From Verrucomicrobiia bacterium (GTDB taxonomy: Bacteria; Verrucomicrobiota; Verrucomicrobiia; JABWAM01): a DNA stretch of 11,540 nucleotides. Position numbers and translations under genes: made by a program. Within the stretch, counting starts at the first letter, position 1. Every line of letters begins with the position of its first letter. Positions 1-6,796 of the stretch are shown piece by piece. The stretch is taken from the NCBI GenBank assembly GCA_013360985.1, contig JABWAM010000055.1, positions 1 to 11,540 on the forward strand, in the 5' to 3' direction. The notes below the pieces were generated by a model. The model saw nothing but the letters and a program-made list of their open reading frames with translations. It searched no databases and had not been told where the DNA came from.

Positions 1-166
1 AGGAGTCTGGAATCTCGACACGACCCACCCCTCCGATCCTCGATGGATGATGATGAAGGGAGATCTCTGAAAATGGAGCTTATCCGTGGATTTGGACGCG
101 GGCCGGCGGCGCGCCCGATCTCGTTTCGTGAGCGAACAAATTCTCAAAAATAAATGAGCATTAGGC

Positions 167-194
167 TTGACTCACGCATCAGGAGAATGATAAA
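167..194 (+). promoter_or_regulatory. Putative sigma70-type promoter for the giant PEP-CTERM protein gene
   Basis: TTGACT at 167-172 matches five of six bases of the -35 consensus. GATAAA at 189-194 matches four of six of the -10 consensus, with a 16-base spacer. Transcription would start near position 201 and leave a leader of about 50 bases before the ATG at 250. The stretch 130-195 is clearly more AT-rich than the surrounding sequence, which fits a promoter. The assignment rests on consensus matching only. Confidence 0.42.
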
Positions 195-235
195 CGCCAT
201 CTCCGTTAAAGATCCGAAGCCTTTCTGAGGAGGCT

Positions 236-243
236 GAGGAGGG
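236..243 (+). promoter_or_regulatory. Strong ribosome binding site (GAGGAGGG) of the PEP-CTERM gene
   Basis: GAGGAGGG ends six bases before the ATG at 250. This is a near-perfect Shine-Dalgarno sequence at normal spacing and fixes the start codon of the large secreted protein. A second purine block, TGAGGAGG at 226-233, lies just upstream and is too far from the ATG to be the main site. Confidence 0.7.
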
Positions 244-249
244 CCTGTT

Positions 250-3200
250 ATGATTTCTTCCCTTTTGAAGGCGAGGCGCGCGGGGCATCATGTTCTCCTC
301 GGCGTGCTTTGGGCTGCGTTTCCGTGCGCGCAAGGCGTCGCCGCCACGAACTGGTTTGATCCAGTGCCGAGCACGGCGCCTTTGGAGGGCGGCGCGGGCA
401 ACTGGGCGGACGCAAACTGGAAAGCCGCGAGCAACGCGGTCTCCGGCGCGCTCTGGGTGGACGGCAACGACGCGTGGTTCCAACCGATTGCGCCGCAGAC
501 CAACAACCTCGGCGGGAACGCTTACACGGCGGGAACGCTCACGGCGAACAGCGCGCTGGGCCTCATCGCGCTCACCAACGGGAGCCTCGCGGTCAGCAGG
601 ATTGATTCTCCAGGGAACAACCCTCTCATCCTCGATCTGGCGACGACCTCGATCGGCGCCGGCGGCGTTTCCAACATCAACACCGGAAGCGCCAAGGTCC
701 TCTTTCTCGGCTCGAATGTGCAACTGACCGCCGACCAAACCTGGGTGCAGACATCCAGCGGTGGCGCCACCTTCAGCAACGGCACGATCAACCTCGGCGG
801 CCACACCCTCACGCTGGCGGCCTACAATTCCGCCGCGCTGAAAGGAACGATCACCGGCAGCGGGAGCCTCGTCGTGGGCGGAACGAGCGCGTTCACTTTT
901 AGCGGGACGAACGCCTCCAGCGCGCCCACGCGGATCCTTTCCTCGTTGGCGCTGGGGAACTCGACGCTCTACGCAGCGGGAACGATCACCAACCTGGGAC
1001 AACTCATCTTGAGCGGGAGCGGGAGCGGCGCCTCCTTCGTGGGGAGCGAGATCGTGGGAACCGGTCAGGTCGTCCTCTCGAGTTCGGGCACGCATTATCT
1101 CACCAACGCGAACAGCTACAGCGGCGGAACCTTTCTGACGCAAAACTCGACGCTTTGGGCAAGCAACGCCTCGGCCCTTGGCAGCGGCGCGCTCGTTCTC
1201 AGCAATAACGGAACCGTCAATTTCGCAGAATTCGAGCACACCCTCGGGGAGGTGACGGTGATCAACGGAACGTTGATGAACGGCGTCCTGCATACCCCGC
1301 GGCTCATGATCGGCGCCGGCACGGTCAGCGCCGGCATCGGAGGCACCGGCGCGGTGGTGAAAACGATCTCAGGGACCGTCGTGCTGAGCGGAAGCAACTC
1401 CTACAGCGGCCCGACGATTGTGGCGCTCGGCATCCTCTCGAATACGGCCTCCGCGTCCGCACTCCCCTTCGGCTCGGGCAGCCTGATCCTCAGCAACACG
1501 GCGATGGCGCGCATTTCGCCCACCGGCTCGGGAGGCGCGCTCGGCTTTCTCGGAGGCACCAACCCTGGCAGCACGCTCACCTACGACGGCGGAGCGACGC
1601 TCGGCTTGAGGACCGGCAGCTACACGCAGGTCAGCTACACCTTCGGCGACGGCAATCCTTCATCGGAAGTCCTCCTCCGGAGCGGTCGCGGCACGCTGGT
1701 GATCTACGATTCCGCGGGGAGCGGCGCCAACTCGCTCGGCGTGGATGAAAAGTTTCTCATCAACGGCCTGGCGCCCACGAACATCAACGGGATGGTCGCC
1801 CCGACCATCGCCCGCATCGGCCAGGGCGCGCTTTCCGCCTCTCCGCTCTTCCTCGTCTACGATCCTGCGAACGGATTTCAGACGGCAAACTTTGAAAAGA
1901 CGGATTTTTCAGGATCGGCCGGCACGAACAAGGTCGCCCTCGCCAACAGCAGCACCCACGGCGTCGCCGAAGGCCAAACCGCTTCCGCCTACGCGATCCG
2001 TTTCGGCGGCACGGGTTCCGCCACCGTCATTCTCAGCAACAACGCGACACTCGCCGTCGGAGACAACGCGTCCGGGGGATTCGGCGGGATCAGCATCGGA
2101 AACGGCTCCTCGATTCTCGCCGCGTCCGGCGCGACCAACGTCGCGCTCGCCTTCGGCGCCTCCGAAGGGGTCTTCGTCCTGGGGAGCGGGAGCGGGGTGG
2201 TCGGCGTGCCGATCACCGGCACGGGTGGTCTTACCAAATACGGCTACCAGTCCGGGATCCACTCGGGCGGCGCGGGAGGCAACCTCGCCTTGGTGAGCGC
2301 CACGAGCACCATCAGCGGGCCGCTTTCGATCAATCAGGGAGCGCTCATCCTGAGCAACGGCGCGGCCTATCTTGGCGCCACGACCGTCCGCGCGCTCGGC
2401 GCGATCCAGGTCTTTACGGGCAGTCTTCTCCAGGCGACTTCCGACTTCTCGCTGGGGGCGGCGGGCGGCCTGACCGTGTACACCGGCGGCACGGTGAACA
2501 TCGGCGGCGACCTTCTGCATGAGGGGCTCTCGGGCGGCGCGCTCGCCCTCCGGGGAGGCGCGCTGAATGTCGCCGGTCAACTCTTGCAAAAAGGGGGGAG
2601 CCAACTCTCTCTCGTTGCAGGGCGGCTCGATCACCGTGGACTCGCTGATCAGCACCGGCGCGTTCGGCGGAGTCCAACTCGATTGGGGAACGCTCACCGT
2701 GAGCAACGGCTTCCGGATCGCCTTCGGCGGAGATCCCAGCATTGGAAGAACGCCGTTCCAAACCCTCACGCTCAACGTGCTGGGAGGCGCGAGCAACATC
2801 TTTACGACCACGACAGGCGGCATCCAGATCAGCGGCCAGGGCAATTCGGGAAGCAACATGACGGTGGCGTTGAATTTCCTCGGCGGCACCAGTTATTGGT
2901 CTCAGGCGAACAACTCTCTTCAGATTGCGCAAAGCGTGGGGGCCACCGGGCTTTTGACGGTCGCCGGGCCGAACACCCTGGTGGTCGGCTCCAACCGTTG
3001 GACGCTCGGTTCGGCGGGCAACGGGCTCGGCGTCCTGACTGTTTCCAATGGAGGCGCCCTGTTGCTTCCGACTGGATCGTCCAGTCCCGCCGTGGGGATC
3101 GGCGCGGCGGGAGGACGCGGGGAGCTTGTGGTGAACAACGGCACGCTCTCGAGTCCGCTGGCGGCTCTCTGGTTCAACCGCGGAAGCACCAACGGGCTCC

Positions 3201-3282
3201 TCATGGTGACCAACGGCGGACGCGTCACGACGCTCGGCGTCCTCACCAGCGTGCCGTCGAGCGGATTCCCCGGCGGGATTGA
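250..3282 (+). CDS. Autotransporter-type beta-strand-repeat surface protein, 5' part of a frameshifted gene spanning 250-4639
   Basis: This is the N-terminal part of a large secreted protein. Residues 1-32 look like a signal peptide: basic N-region KARR, hydrophobic core HVLLGVLWAAF, likely cleavage near GVAA-TNW. Gly/Ser/Thr/Asn-rich short beta strands follow, typical of a right-handed beta-helix. Two autotransporter-associated beta-strand repeats are recognisable by NSYSGG at residues 288-293 and NSYSGP at 383-388, each followed by a strand ending in LSN. The frame stays open to 3282, but past about 2598 the translation turns into Arg/His-rich nonsense while the natural sequence continues in the +1 frame. 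Meaningful coding in this frame therefore ends near residue 783. Joined by removing one base, the product is about 1,462 aa. The start is set by GAGGAGGG six bases upstream. The likely role is a cell-surface or exported structural protein; ligand and function are unknown. There is no C-terminal autotransporter barrel. Confidence 0.78.
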   Translation: MISSLLKARRAGHHVLLGVLWAAFPCAQGVAATNWFDPVPSTAPLEGGAGNWADANWKAASNAVSGALWVDGNDAWFQPIAPQTNNLGGNAYTAGTLTANSALGLIALTNGSLAVSRIDSPGNNPLILDLATTSIGAGGVSNINTGSAKVLFLGSNVQLTADQTWVQTSSGGATFSNGTINLGGHTLTLAAYNSAALKGTITGSGSLVVGGTSAFTFSGTNASSAPTRILSSLALGNSTLYAAGTITNLGQLILSGSGSGASFVGSEIVGTGQVVLSSSGTHYLTNANSYSGGTFLTQNSTLWASNASALGSGALVLSNNGTVNFAEFEHTLGEVTVINGTLMNGVLHTPRLMIGAGTVSAGIGGTGAVVKTISGTVVLSGSNSYSGPTIVALGILSNTASASALPFGSGSLILSNTAMARISPTGSGGALGFLGGTNPGSTLTYDGGATLGLRTGSYTQVSYTFGDGNPSSEVLLRSGRGTLVIYDSAGSGANSLGVDEKFLINGLAPTNINGMVAPTIARIGQGALSASPLFLVYDPANGFQTANFEKTDFSGSAGTNKVALANSSTHGVAEGQTASAYAIRFGGTGSATVILSNNATLAVGDNASGGFGGISIGNGSSILAASGATNVALAFGASEGVFVLGSGSGVVGVPITGTGGLTKYGYQSGIHSGGAGGNLALVSATSTISGPLSINQGALILSNGAAYLGATTVRALGAIQVFTGSLLQATSDFSLGAAGGLTVYTGGTVNIGGDLLHEGLSGGALALRGGALNVAGQLLQKGGSQLSLVAGRLDHRGLADQHRRVRRSPTRLGNAHREQRLPDRLRRRSQHWKNAVPNPHAQRAGRREQHLYDHDRRHPDQRPGQFGKQHDGGVEFPRRHQLLVSGEQLSSDCAKRGGHRAFDGRRAEHPGGRLQPLDARFGGQRARRPDCFQWRRPVASDWIVQSRRGDRRGGRTRGACGEQRHALESAGGSLVQPRKHQRAPHGDQRRTRHDARRPHQRAVERIPRRD

Positions 3283-4639
3283 CGCCTCCTCCAATCTCAT
3301 CGTCGTGACGGGGCCCGGTTCGGTGATCACCAACGGCAGTTGGACCACGATCGGCGGCAACACGAACAGCACATTCAACCGGCTGCTGGTCCTCGATGGC
3401 GGGCATTACATTCATACGCATGCCTCGTACGGCGTGTTGGTGGGCGGCGGCACGAATGCCTCGGAAAACCTCGTGCGCGTCGCGGGAGAAGGCTCTCTCC
3501 TCACCGCGCCTTCGATTTCGCTCGGAACCGCCGGCGGGGCGAGCGGGAGCGCCTTCGAAATCGGCGAGGGCGGCACGGTTCGCCTGACGAGCGATCTTCT
3601 CATCGGGAGCGTCGCCTCCTCCCGCTTCCTCATGACCAACGGCGCCCTGCTTGAAATCGGCAGCAAGCTCATCGTGGGGCCGGCAAGCGCGTCCAACGCG
3701 TTCCTGAACGCAGGCGGCCGCCTCCAGTTCACGGTCAGCGCGCCAATAGTGAGCAACAGCGTGGGAACGCTCGCCGTGATGAACGGCACGGTGGCCTTCC
3801 GCGGCGTGACCGCCGCGGCGGTCCTCGGGCAGATCACCAACATCGCTTATTCGGGCGCCAACACCCTGCGCCTCGACGCCTCCTCGAACGCGAACACCGA
3901 CGCCTATCTCGTGGATTCGGGACAGGCCTTCTCGACGTTGGAAATGATCAACGCGGGAACGCTCTGGCAAGGGACCGCCCTGACCCTCGGTTCGGGCGGC
4001 GCGCTCCTCGTCTCCAACTCGACGGCCACGATCGCCAGCGCGTTCACCAACCAGGGCAGCGTCCGCGTGGTCAACGGGAACCTCACTTTGAGCCAAGCGC
4101 CGCAAATGAACGCCGGCGCGTCGTTCACTTTGGTGAACGCCACGAACACCCTCACCGCGGGGCTTGTCATCGTCTCGAACGCGTCCTACGGCGGTTCGGG
4201 ACGCGTGGTGAGCAGCGTGGGCGTCACCAACTTCGGGAGGCTCGCCCCTGGCAACTCGCCCGGCACACTCTCCTTCTCGAGCAACCTCGCGTTGCTCGAC
4301 AGTTCGCTCCTCGTGCTCGAGATCGCGGGAACGAACGCCGGCGCCTACGACCGCCTGCTCGTGGACGGCGTCTTCGCCAAGGGCGGCGCCGTGCTGGTGA
4401 CCAATCTCGGGTGGAGCTTCGCTTTGGGCGACACGTTCGATCTCTTCGATGCGCCCTCCCTGAATGGCGCCTTCGCCGATCTGCTGCTGCCCGATCTTTC
4501 GGGTGGTTTACTCTGGGATACGAGCCTGTTCGAGACGCAAGGGCTTCTCAGCGTGATGCAGGTCCCGGAGCCTTCGGCGCTGATTGCGCTGGGCGTCGGC
4601 CTGGGCGCGCTCCTCGTCTTCCGCCGCCGCGACGCCTGA
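2567..4639 (+). CDS. Beta-strand-repeat protein with PEP-CTERM anchor, 3' part of the frameshifted gene spanning 250-4639
   Basis: This frame carries the rest of the surface protein that starts at 250. The open frame begins at an ATG at 2567, but native sequence is recognisable only from about 2590 (KGGANSLSLQGG). The body is a long series of short beta strands, many ending in SN, TN or NN followed by Gly (LTVSNGG, LVVNNG, LMVTNGG, FLMTNG, LLVSNS), as in beta-helix proteins. The last 150 residues have the usual terminal pattern of this family, including LAPGNSPGTL, AYDRLLVDG and GDTFDLFDA, and then a PEP-CTERM signal. There is no signal peptide, so the part could not be exported alone. GGGGAGG at 2552-2558, eight bases before the ATG, resembles a ribosome binding site and could allow internal initiation, although such G-rich strings are common in glycine codons. 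I read 250-4639 as one gene, either disrupted or misread at 2588-2598. Confidence 0.77.
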   Translation: MSPVNSCKKGGANSLSLQGGSITVDSLISTGAFGGVQLDWGTLTVSNGFRIAFGGDPSIGRTPFQTLTLNVLGGASNIFTTTTGGIQISGQGNSGSNMTVALNFLGGTSYWSQANNSLQIAQSVGATGLLTVAGPNTLVVGSNRWTLGSAGNGLGVLTVSNGGALLLPTGSSSPAVGIGAAGGRGELVVNNGTLSSPLAALWFNRGSTNGLLMVTNGGRVTTLGVLTSVPSSGFPGGIDASSNLIVVTGPGSVITNGSWTTIGGNTNSTFNRLLVLDGGHYIHTHASYGVLVGGGTNASENLVRVAGEGSLLTAPSISLGTAGGASGSAFEIGEGGTVRLTSDLLIGSVASSRFLMTNGALLEIGSKLIVGPASASNAFLNAGGRLQFTVSAPIVSNSVGTLAVMNGTVAFRGVTAAAVLGQITNIAYSGANTLRLDASSNANTDAYLVDSGQAFSTLEMINAGTLWQGTALTLGSGGALLVSNSTATIASAFTNQGSVRVVNGNLTLSQAPQMNAGASFTLVNATNTLTAGLVIVSNASYGGSGRVVSSVGVTNFGRLAPGNSPGTLSFSSNLALLDSSLLVLEIAGTNAGAYDRLLVDGVFAKGGAVLVTNLGWSFALGDTFDLFDAPSLNGAFADLLLPDLSGGLLWDTSLFETQGLLSVMQVPEPSALIALGVGLGALLVFRRRDA
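2588..2598 (+). other. Frameshift site: A5G6 homopolymer pair in the PEP-CTERM gene
   Basis: Five A (2588-2592) are followed by six G (2593-2598). Upstream, the protein reads GALNVAGQLLQKGG in one frame; downstream, ANSLSLQGGSITVDSL continues in the next. Removing a single base from the A5G6 run joins the two halves without a break. The extra base may be a real indel, a homopolymer sequencing error, or a slippage tract that varies between cells or transcripts. Sequence alone does not decide between these. Confidence 0.75.
4562..4636 (+). other. PEP-CTERM protein-sorting segment
   Basis: The last 25 residues have the tripartite form of a PEP-CTERM signal: VPEPS, a hydrophobic stretch (LIALGVGLGALLVF), then the basic cluster RRRDA at the C-terminus. 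In bacteria with an exosortase (EpsH/XrtA family) such tails are recognised in the inner membrane and processed, usually for export or attachment with extracellular polysaccharide. No exosortase gene is in this window. Confidence 0.88.
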
Positions 4640-4808
4640 TCCGCGGCGCGCGCACGGGAGGTTCGCGCATCCGCGGAGAAACCCCGTTTTCGAGGAAGAA
4701 CCTCCTCGTCCTCCATCGAAGATCGGAAGGGTGAGGGCCGACATGGCGGCCCCCCCGGAAGATTTCGGCGTCGCGACGAAATGGTCGCCCGACAGAGAGA
4801 TCCTTCCG

Positions 4809-4845
4809 CGAGATCGGGCGGCGCATCTCGTTTCGACTCGTTTTT
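4809..4845 (+). terminator. Possible weak terminator after the PEP-CTERM gene
   Basis: CGAGAT at 4809-4814 pairs with ATCTCG at 4825-4830 across a 10-base loop. T-rich sequence follows, with TTT at 4831-4833 and TTTTT at 4841-4845. The hairpin lies 170 bases past the stop codon and 40 bases before the pduS start, so it could separate the two units. The stem is short and the T run is displaced, so the call is weak. The interval 4640-4884 holds no gene that I can support. Confidence 0.3.
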
Positions 4846-4884
4846 CCCGGCGGATGTTGCGATATCTCCGAATTCTTCAATCCG

Positions 4885-6204
4885 ATGGACTTTGTGAACC
4901 AAGCGCGAAAGGCGGGCGTGGTGGGCGCGGGCGGCGGGGGATTTCCCGCGCATGTGAAGCTCGCCGCGAAGGCCGATACCGTCATTGCCAACGGCGCCGA
5001 ATGCGAACCGCTCCTTCATAAGGACGCGGCGATCATGGAACGCGCCGCCGAGCGGGTTGTCCACGGCCTCCTCCTGGCCCGCGAGGCCGTCGGCGCGCGG
5101 CGGGCCGTGGTCGCCGTGAAAGCCAAAAAGAAGGCGGCCGTCGAGGCGATCCGTCGCGCCTGCGAAGGCACTTCCGCGGAGTTTCATCCGCTCGGCGATT
5201 ATTATCCCGCCGGAGACGAATACGATCTCGTGCATACGGCGACCGGCCGCCTCATTCCGCCAGGCGGCTTGCCGATTCACGTCGGCGTCGTCGTCCAAAA
5301 CGTCGAGACCCTCGCGAACCTCGCCGCGGCGGCGGAAAATCGTCCGGTCACGCACAAGACGCTCTCGGTCGCCGGCGCGGTTCGTCGTCCGGCAACCTTT
5401 ACGGTTCCTCTGGGCACGCCGCTTCGCGCGGTCTTCGAGGCGGCGGGGGGGGTGACCGACGCGACGCCCTTGCTCTGCCTCGGCGGACTGATGATGGGGC
5501 AAACGACGCACGATCTCGACACGCCCGTCACCAAGACGCTCACCGGCGTCGTCGTGCTGCCGGGAAATCATTCCCTCGCCCGCCGCAAGCAGCGTCCGCC
5601 GGCCTCCCAGGCGCGCATCGGGAAATCGGCCTGCGACCAGTGCCGTTACTGCACCGAGTACTGCCCCCGCTATCTCCTCGGCTACGCGGTGGAACCGCAT
5701 CAGGTGATGCGCGGGCTCGGTTTCACCGCGACGGGCGCAGCGCCGTGGAACGAATGGGCGGCGCTCTGCTGCTCCTGCGGGCTTTGCACCCTTTTCGCCT
5801 GTCCCGAGGACCTTTATCCCAAGGAAGCCTGCGACGCGGCAAAGGCCGAGCTTCGAAAGACCGAGTGGAAGTGGACCGGCGCCGCCAACGTCAAGCCGCA
5901 CCCGATCCGCGAAGGCCGCCGCGTCCCGATCTCCGCGCTCGTTCGCCGCATGCATCTCGGGGCGTTCGATCTTCCGTCGCCCTACGAGGAGCGCGCGGTC
6001 GCCTCCCCGCGTCTCGCCCTGCTCCTCAAGCAGCATGCGGGCGCTTCCGCAAAACCCGCGGTTCGCATCGGACAAAAAGTCGCCGCGGGCGAGCCGATCG
6101 CGGCGCCCGACGAGGGCGCCCTCGGCGCCCTTCTCCACGCGCCCTGCCGCGCGGAAGTCCTCGAAACGCTCCCCGACCGCATCCTCCTCCAGCGACTCTC
6201 ATGA
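4885..6204 (+). CDS. pduS: PduS-type microcompartment electron-transfer protein (RnfC-like, flavin and two 4Fe-4S clusters)
   Basis: This 439-aa protein matches PduS in length and layout. PduS is a flavoprotein that moves electrons from NADH to corrinoid or iron-sulfur partners of bacterial microcompartments. Near the N-terminus GAGGGGFPAHVKL and NGAECEP are the hallmark RnfC/PduS/NuoF-like nucleotide and flavin motifs. Two 4Fe-4S motifs follow: C250, C253, C256, C260-Pro (CDQCRYCTEYCP) and C295, C298, C301, C306-Pro (within CCSCGLCTLFACP). The C-terminal 70 residues (SPYEE, LKQHAGA, IGQKVAAGEPIAAP) look like the barrel-sandwich domain at the end of PduS. All eight cluster cysteines are present. 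The start gives the usual PduS N-terminus (compare MxxAxxAGVVGAGGxGFP), although no clear ribosome binding site precedes it. The stop overlaps the ATG of the next gene in ATGA, indicating translational coupling. The substrate pathway cannot be told, because no signature enzyme is in the window. Confidence 0.9.
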   Translation: MDFVNQARKAGVVGAGGGGFPAHVKLAAKADTVIANGAECEPLLHKDAAIMERAAERVVHGLLLAREAVGARRAVVAVKAKKKAAVEAIRRACEGTSAEFHPLGDYYPAGDEYDLVHTATGRLIPPGGLPIHVGVVVQNVETLANLAAAAENRPVTHKTLSVAGAVRRPATFTVPLGTPLRAVFEAAGGVTDATPLLCLGGLMMGQTTHDLDTPVTKTLTGVVVLPGNHSLARRKQRPPASQARIGKSACDQCRYCTEYCPRYLLGYAVEPHQVMRGLGFTATGAAPWNEWAALCCSCGLCTLFACPEDLYPKEACDAAKAELRKTEWKWTGAANVKPHPIREGRRVPISALVRRMHLGAFDLPSPYEERAVASPRLALLLKQHAGASAKPAVRIGQKVAAGEPIAAPDEGALGALLHAPCRAEVLETLPDRILLQRLS

Positions 6205-6752
6205 ACGAAAAATCTCTCGGCCTCGTCGAACTCACCAGCATCGCCGCCGGCTTCCAGTGCGCCGACGCGATGCTCAAGGCGGGCCGCGTCCGTCTCCTGC
6301 TCTCCCGTTCCATCTGTTCGGGCAAGTACATGGTCCTCATCGGCGGCGACACGGCGGGCGTGCAGGCCGCGGTAACCGCGGGAGAAGAGGCGGCGGCTGG
6401 ATGCCTCATCGATCGGTTCGTCATTCCGAACATCCATCCCGATGTCGTCGCCGCGATTGGGCGCGCCGTGCCCGCGCCGCCCGAGGGCGCGCTCGGCATC
6501 CTGGAGGCGTTCAGCATCGCGTCGCTCATTCAGGCGGCGGATGCGGCGGTGAAAGCGGCCGACATCACGCTGCTCGAGGTGCGCCTGGCCATGGCGCTCG
6601 GCGGCAAGGCGTTCGCGACGCTCACGGGGAGCGTCGGCGCAGTGCAGACCGCCGTGGGCGCGGGCCGCCGCGTGATCGAGGAGGCGGGCGCGCTCGTGAA
6701 CGCCGTCGTCCTCTCCCGTCCGCACCCCGACGTCTATCGCGAGTTGATTTGA
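6201..6752 (+). CDS. pduT: PduT-type tandem BMC-domain shell protein
   Basis: This 183-aa protein has two BMC domains in tandem, at about residues 4-85 and 95-180. Each starts with the family pattern (SLGLVELTSIAAGFQCAD; ALGILEAFSIASLIQAAD) and carries the shell-facing strands (GKYMVLIGGDTAGVQAAV; GKAFATLTGSVGAVQTAV). The length fits PduT, a trimeric pseudohexamer. In characterised PduT one cysteine per subunit, in a Cys-x-Gly-Lys loop of the first domain, binds a single 4Fe-4S cluster at the central pore. Here Cys39 in SICSGKY sits at that place, so the cluster is probably kept. The expected role is passing electrons, or an intact cluster, across the shell. The PduS neighbour, its usual partner, supports this. 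Its ATG overlaps the pduS stop by four bases. The pair alone cannot build a closed shell: BMC-H hexamers and BMC-P pentamers must come from elsewhere in the genome. Confidence 0.92.
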   Translation: MNEKSLGLVELTSIAAGFQCADAMLKAGRVRLLLSRSICSGKYMVLIGGDTAGVQAAVTAGEEAAAGCLIDRFVIPNIHPDVVAAIGRAVPAPPEGALGILEAFSIASLIQAADAAVKAADITLLEVRLAMALGGKAFATLTGSVGAVQTAVGAGRRVIEEAGALVNAVVLSRPHPDVYRELI

Positions 6753-6796
6753 ACGGACGCGCCGCGGTCGCGCGCCGCGCCGTTTTTTCCGCCGTC

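Noticed and set aside
99..117. GC-rich hairpin CGGGC / GCCCG as a terminator
   Set aside because: The stem is five pairs and no T run follows; such repeats are common in this composition.
1..153. Possible C-terminal end of an upstream gene entering from the left edge
   Set aside because: Two plus frames are open from the first base (stops at 68-70 and 151-153), but neither tail shows a recognisable pattern, so no partial gene can be supported.
154..228. A 24-codon leader peptide (ATG 154 to TGA 226-228) upstream of the surface gene
   Set aside because: It starts before the predicted promoter elements end, has no ribosome binding site and no attenuator-like codon run.
172..1293. A minus-strand open frame of about 370 codons opposite the start of the surface gene
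   Set aside because: It is Arg-rich and motif-free, and it runs across the promoter and ribosome binding site of the real gene.
2414..4105. A long minus-strand open frame (over 560 codons) opposite the 3' half of the surface gene
   Set aside because: The translation is Arg/Gly/Ala/His-rich without motifs and mirrors glycine- and serine-rich coding on the plus strand. High GC leaves such antisense frames open.
4641..4676. Two CCGCGG copies just after the PEP-CTERM stop, which can pair as a hairpin
   Set aside because: CCGCGG is self-complementary, the inner pairing is interrupted, and no T run follows. It is likely chance in GC-rich DNA.
4691..4708. CGAGGA / TCCTCG inverted repeat with TTTT before it, as a minus-strand terminator
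   Set aside because: No minus-strand gene ends there, and the stem is only six pairs.
4345..6138. A long minus-strand open frame (about 600 codons) opposite pduS
   Set aside because: The plus strand has all PduS motifs and cluster cysteines. The antisense product has no recognisable domain and crosses the intergenic region and the end of another gene.
6749..6796. Alternative TTG start of the PHP gene overlapping the pduT stop
   Set aside because: It would add 16 residues before the HxH motif, which normally lies at the extreme N-terminus, and it has no ribosome binding site.
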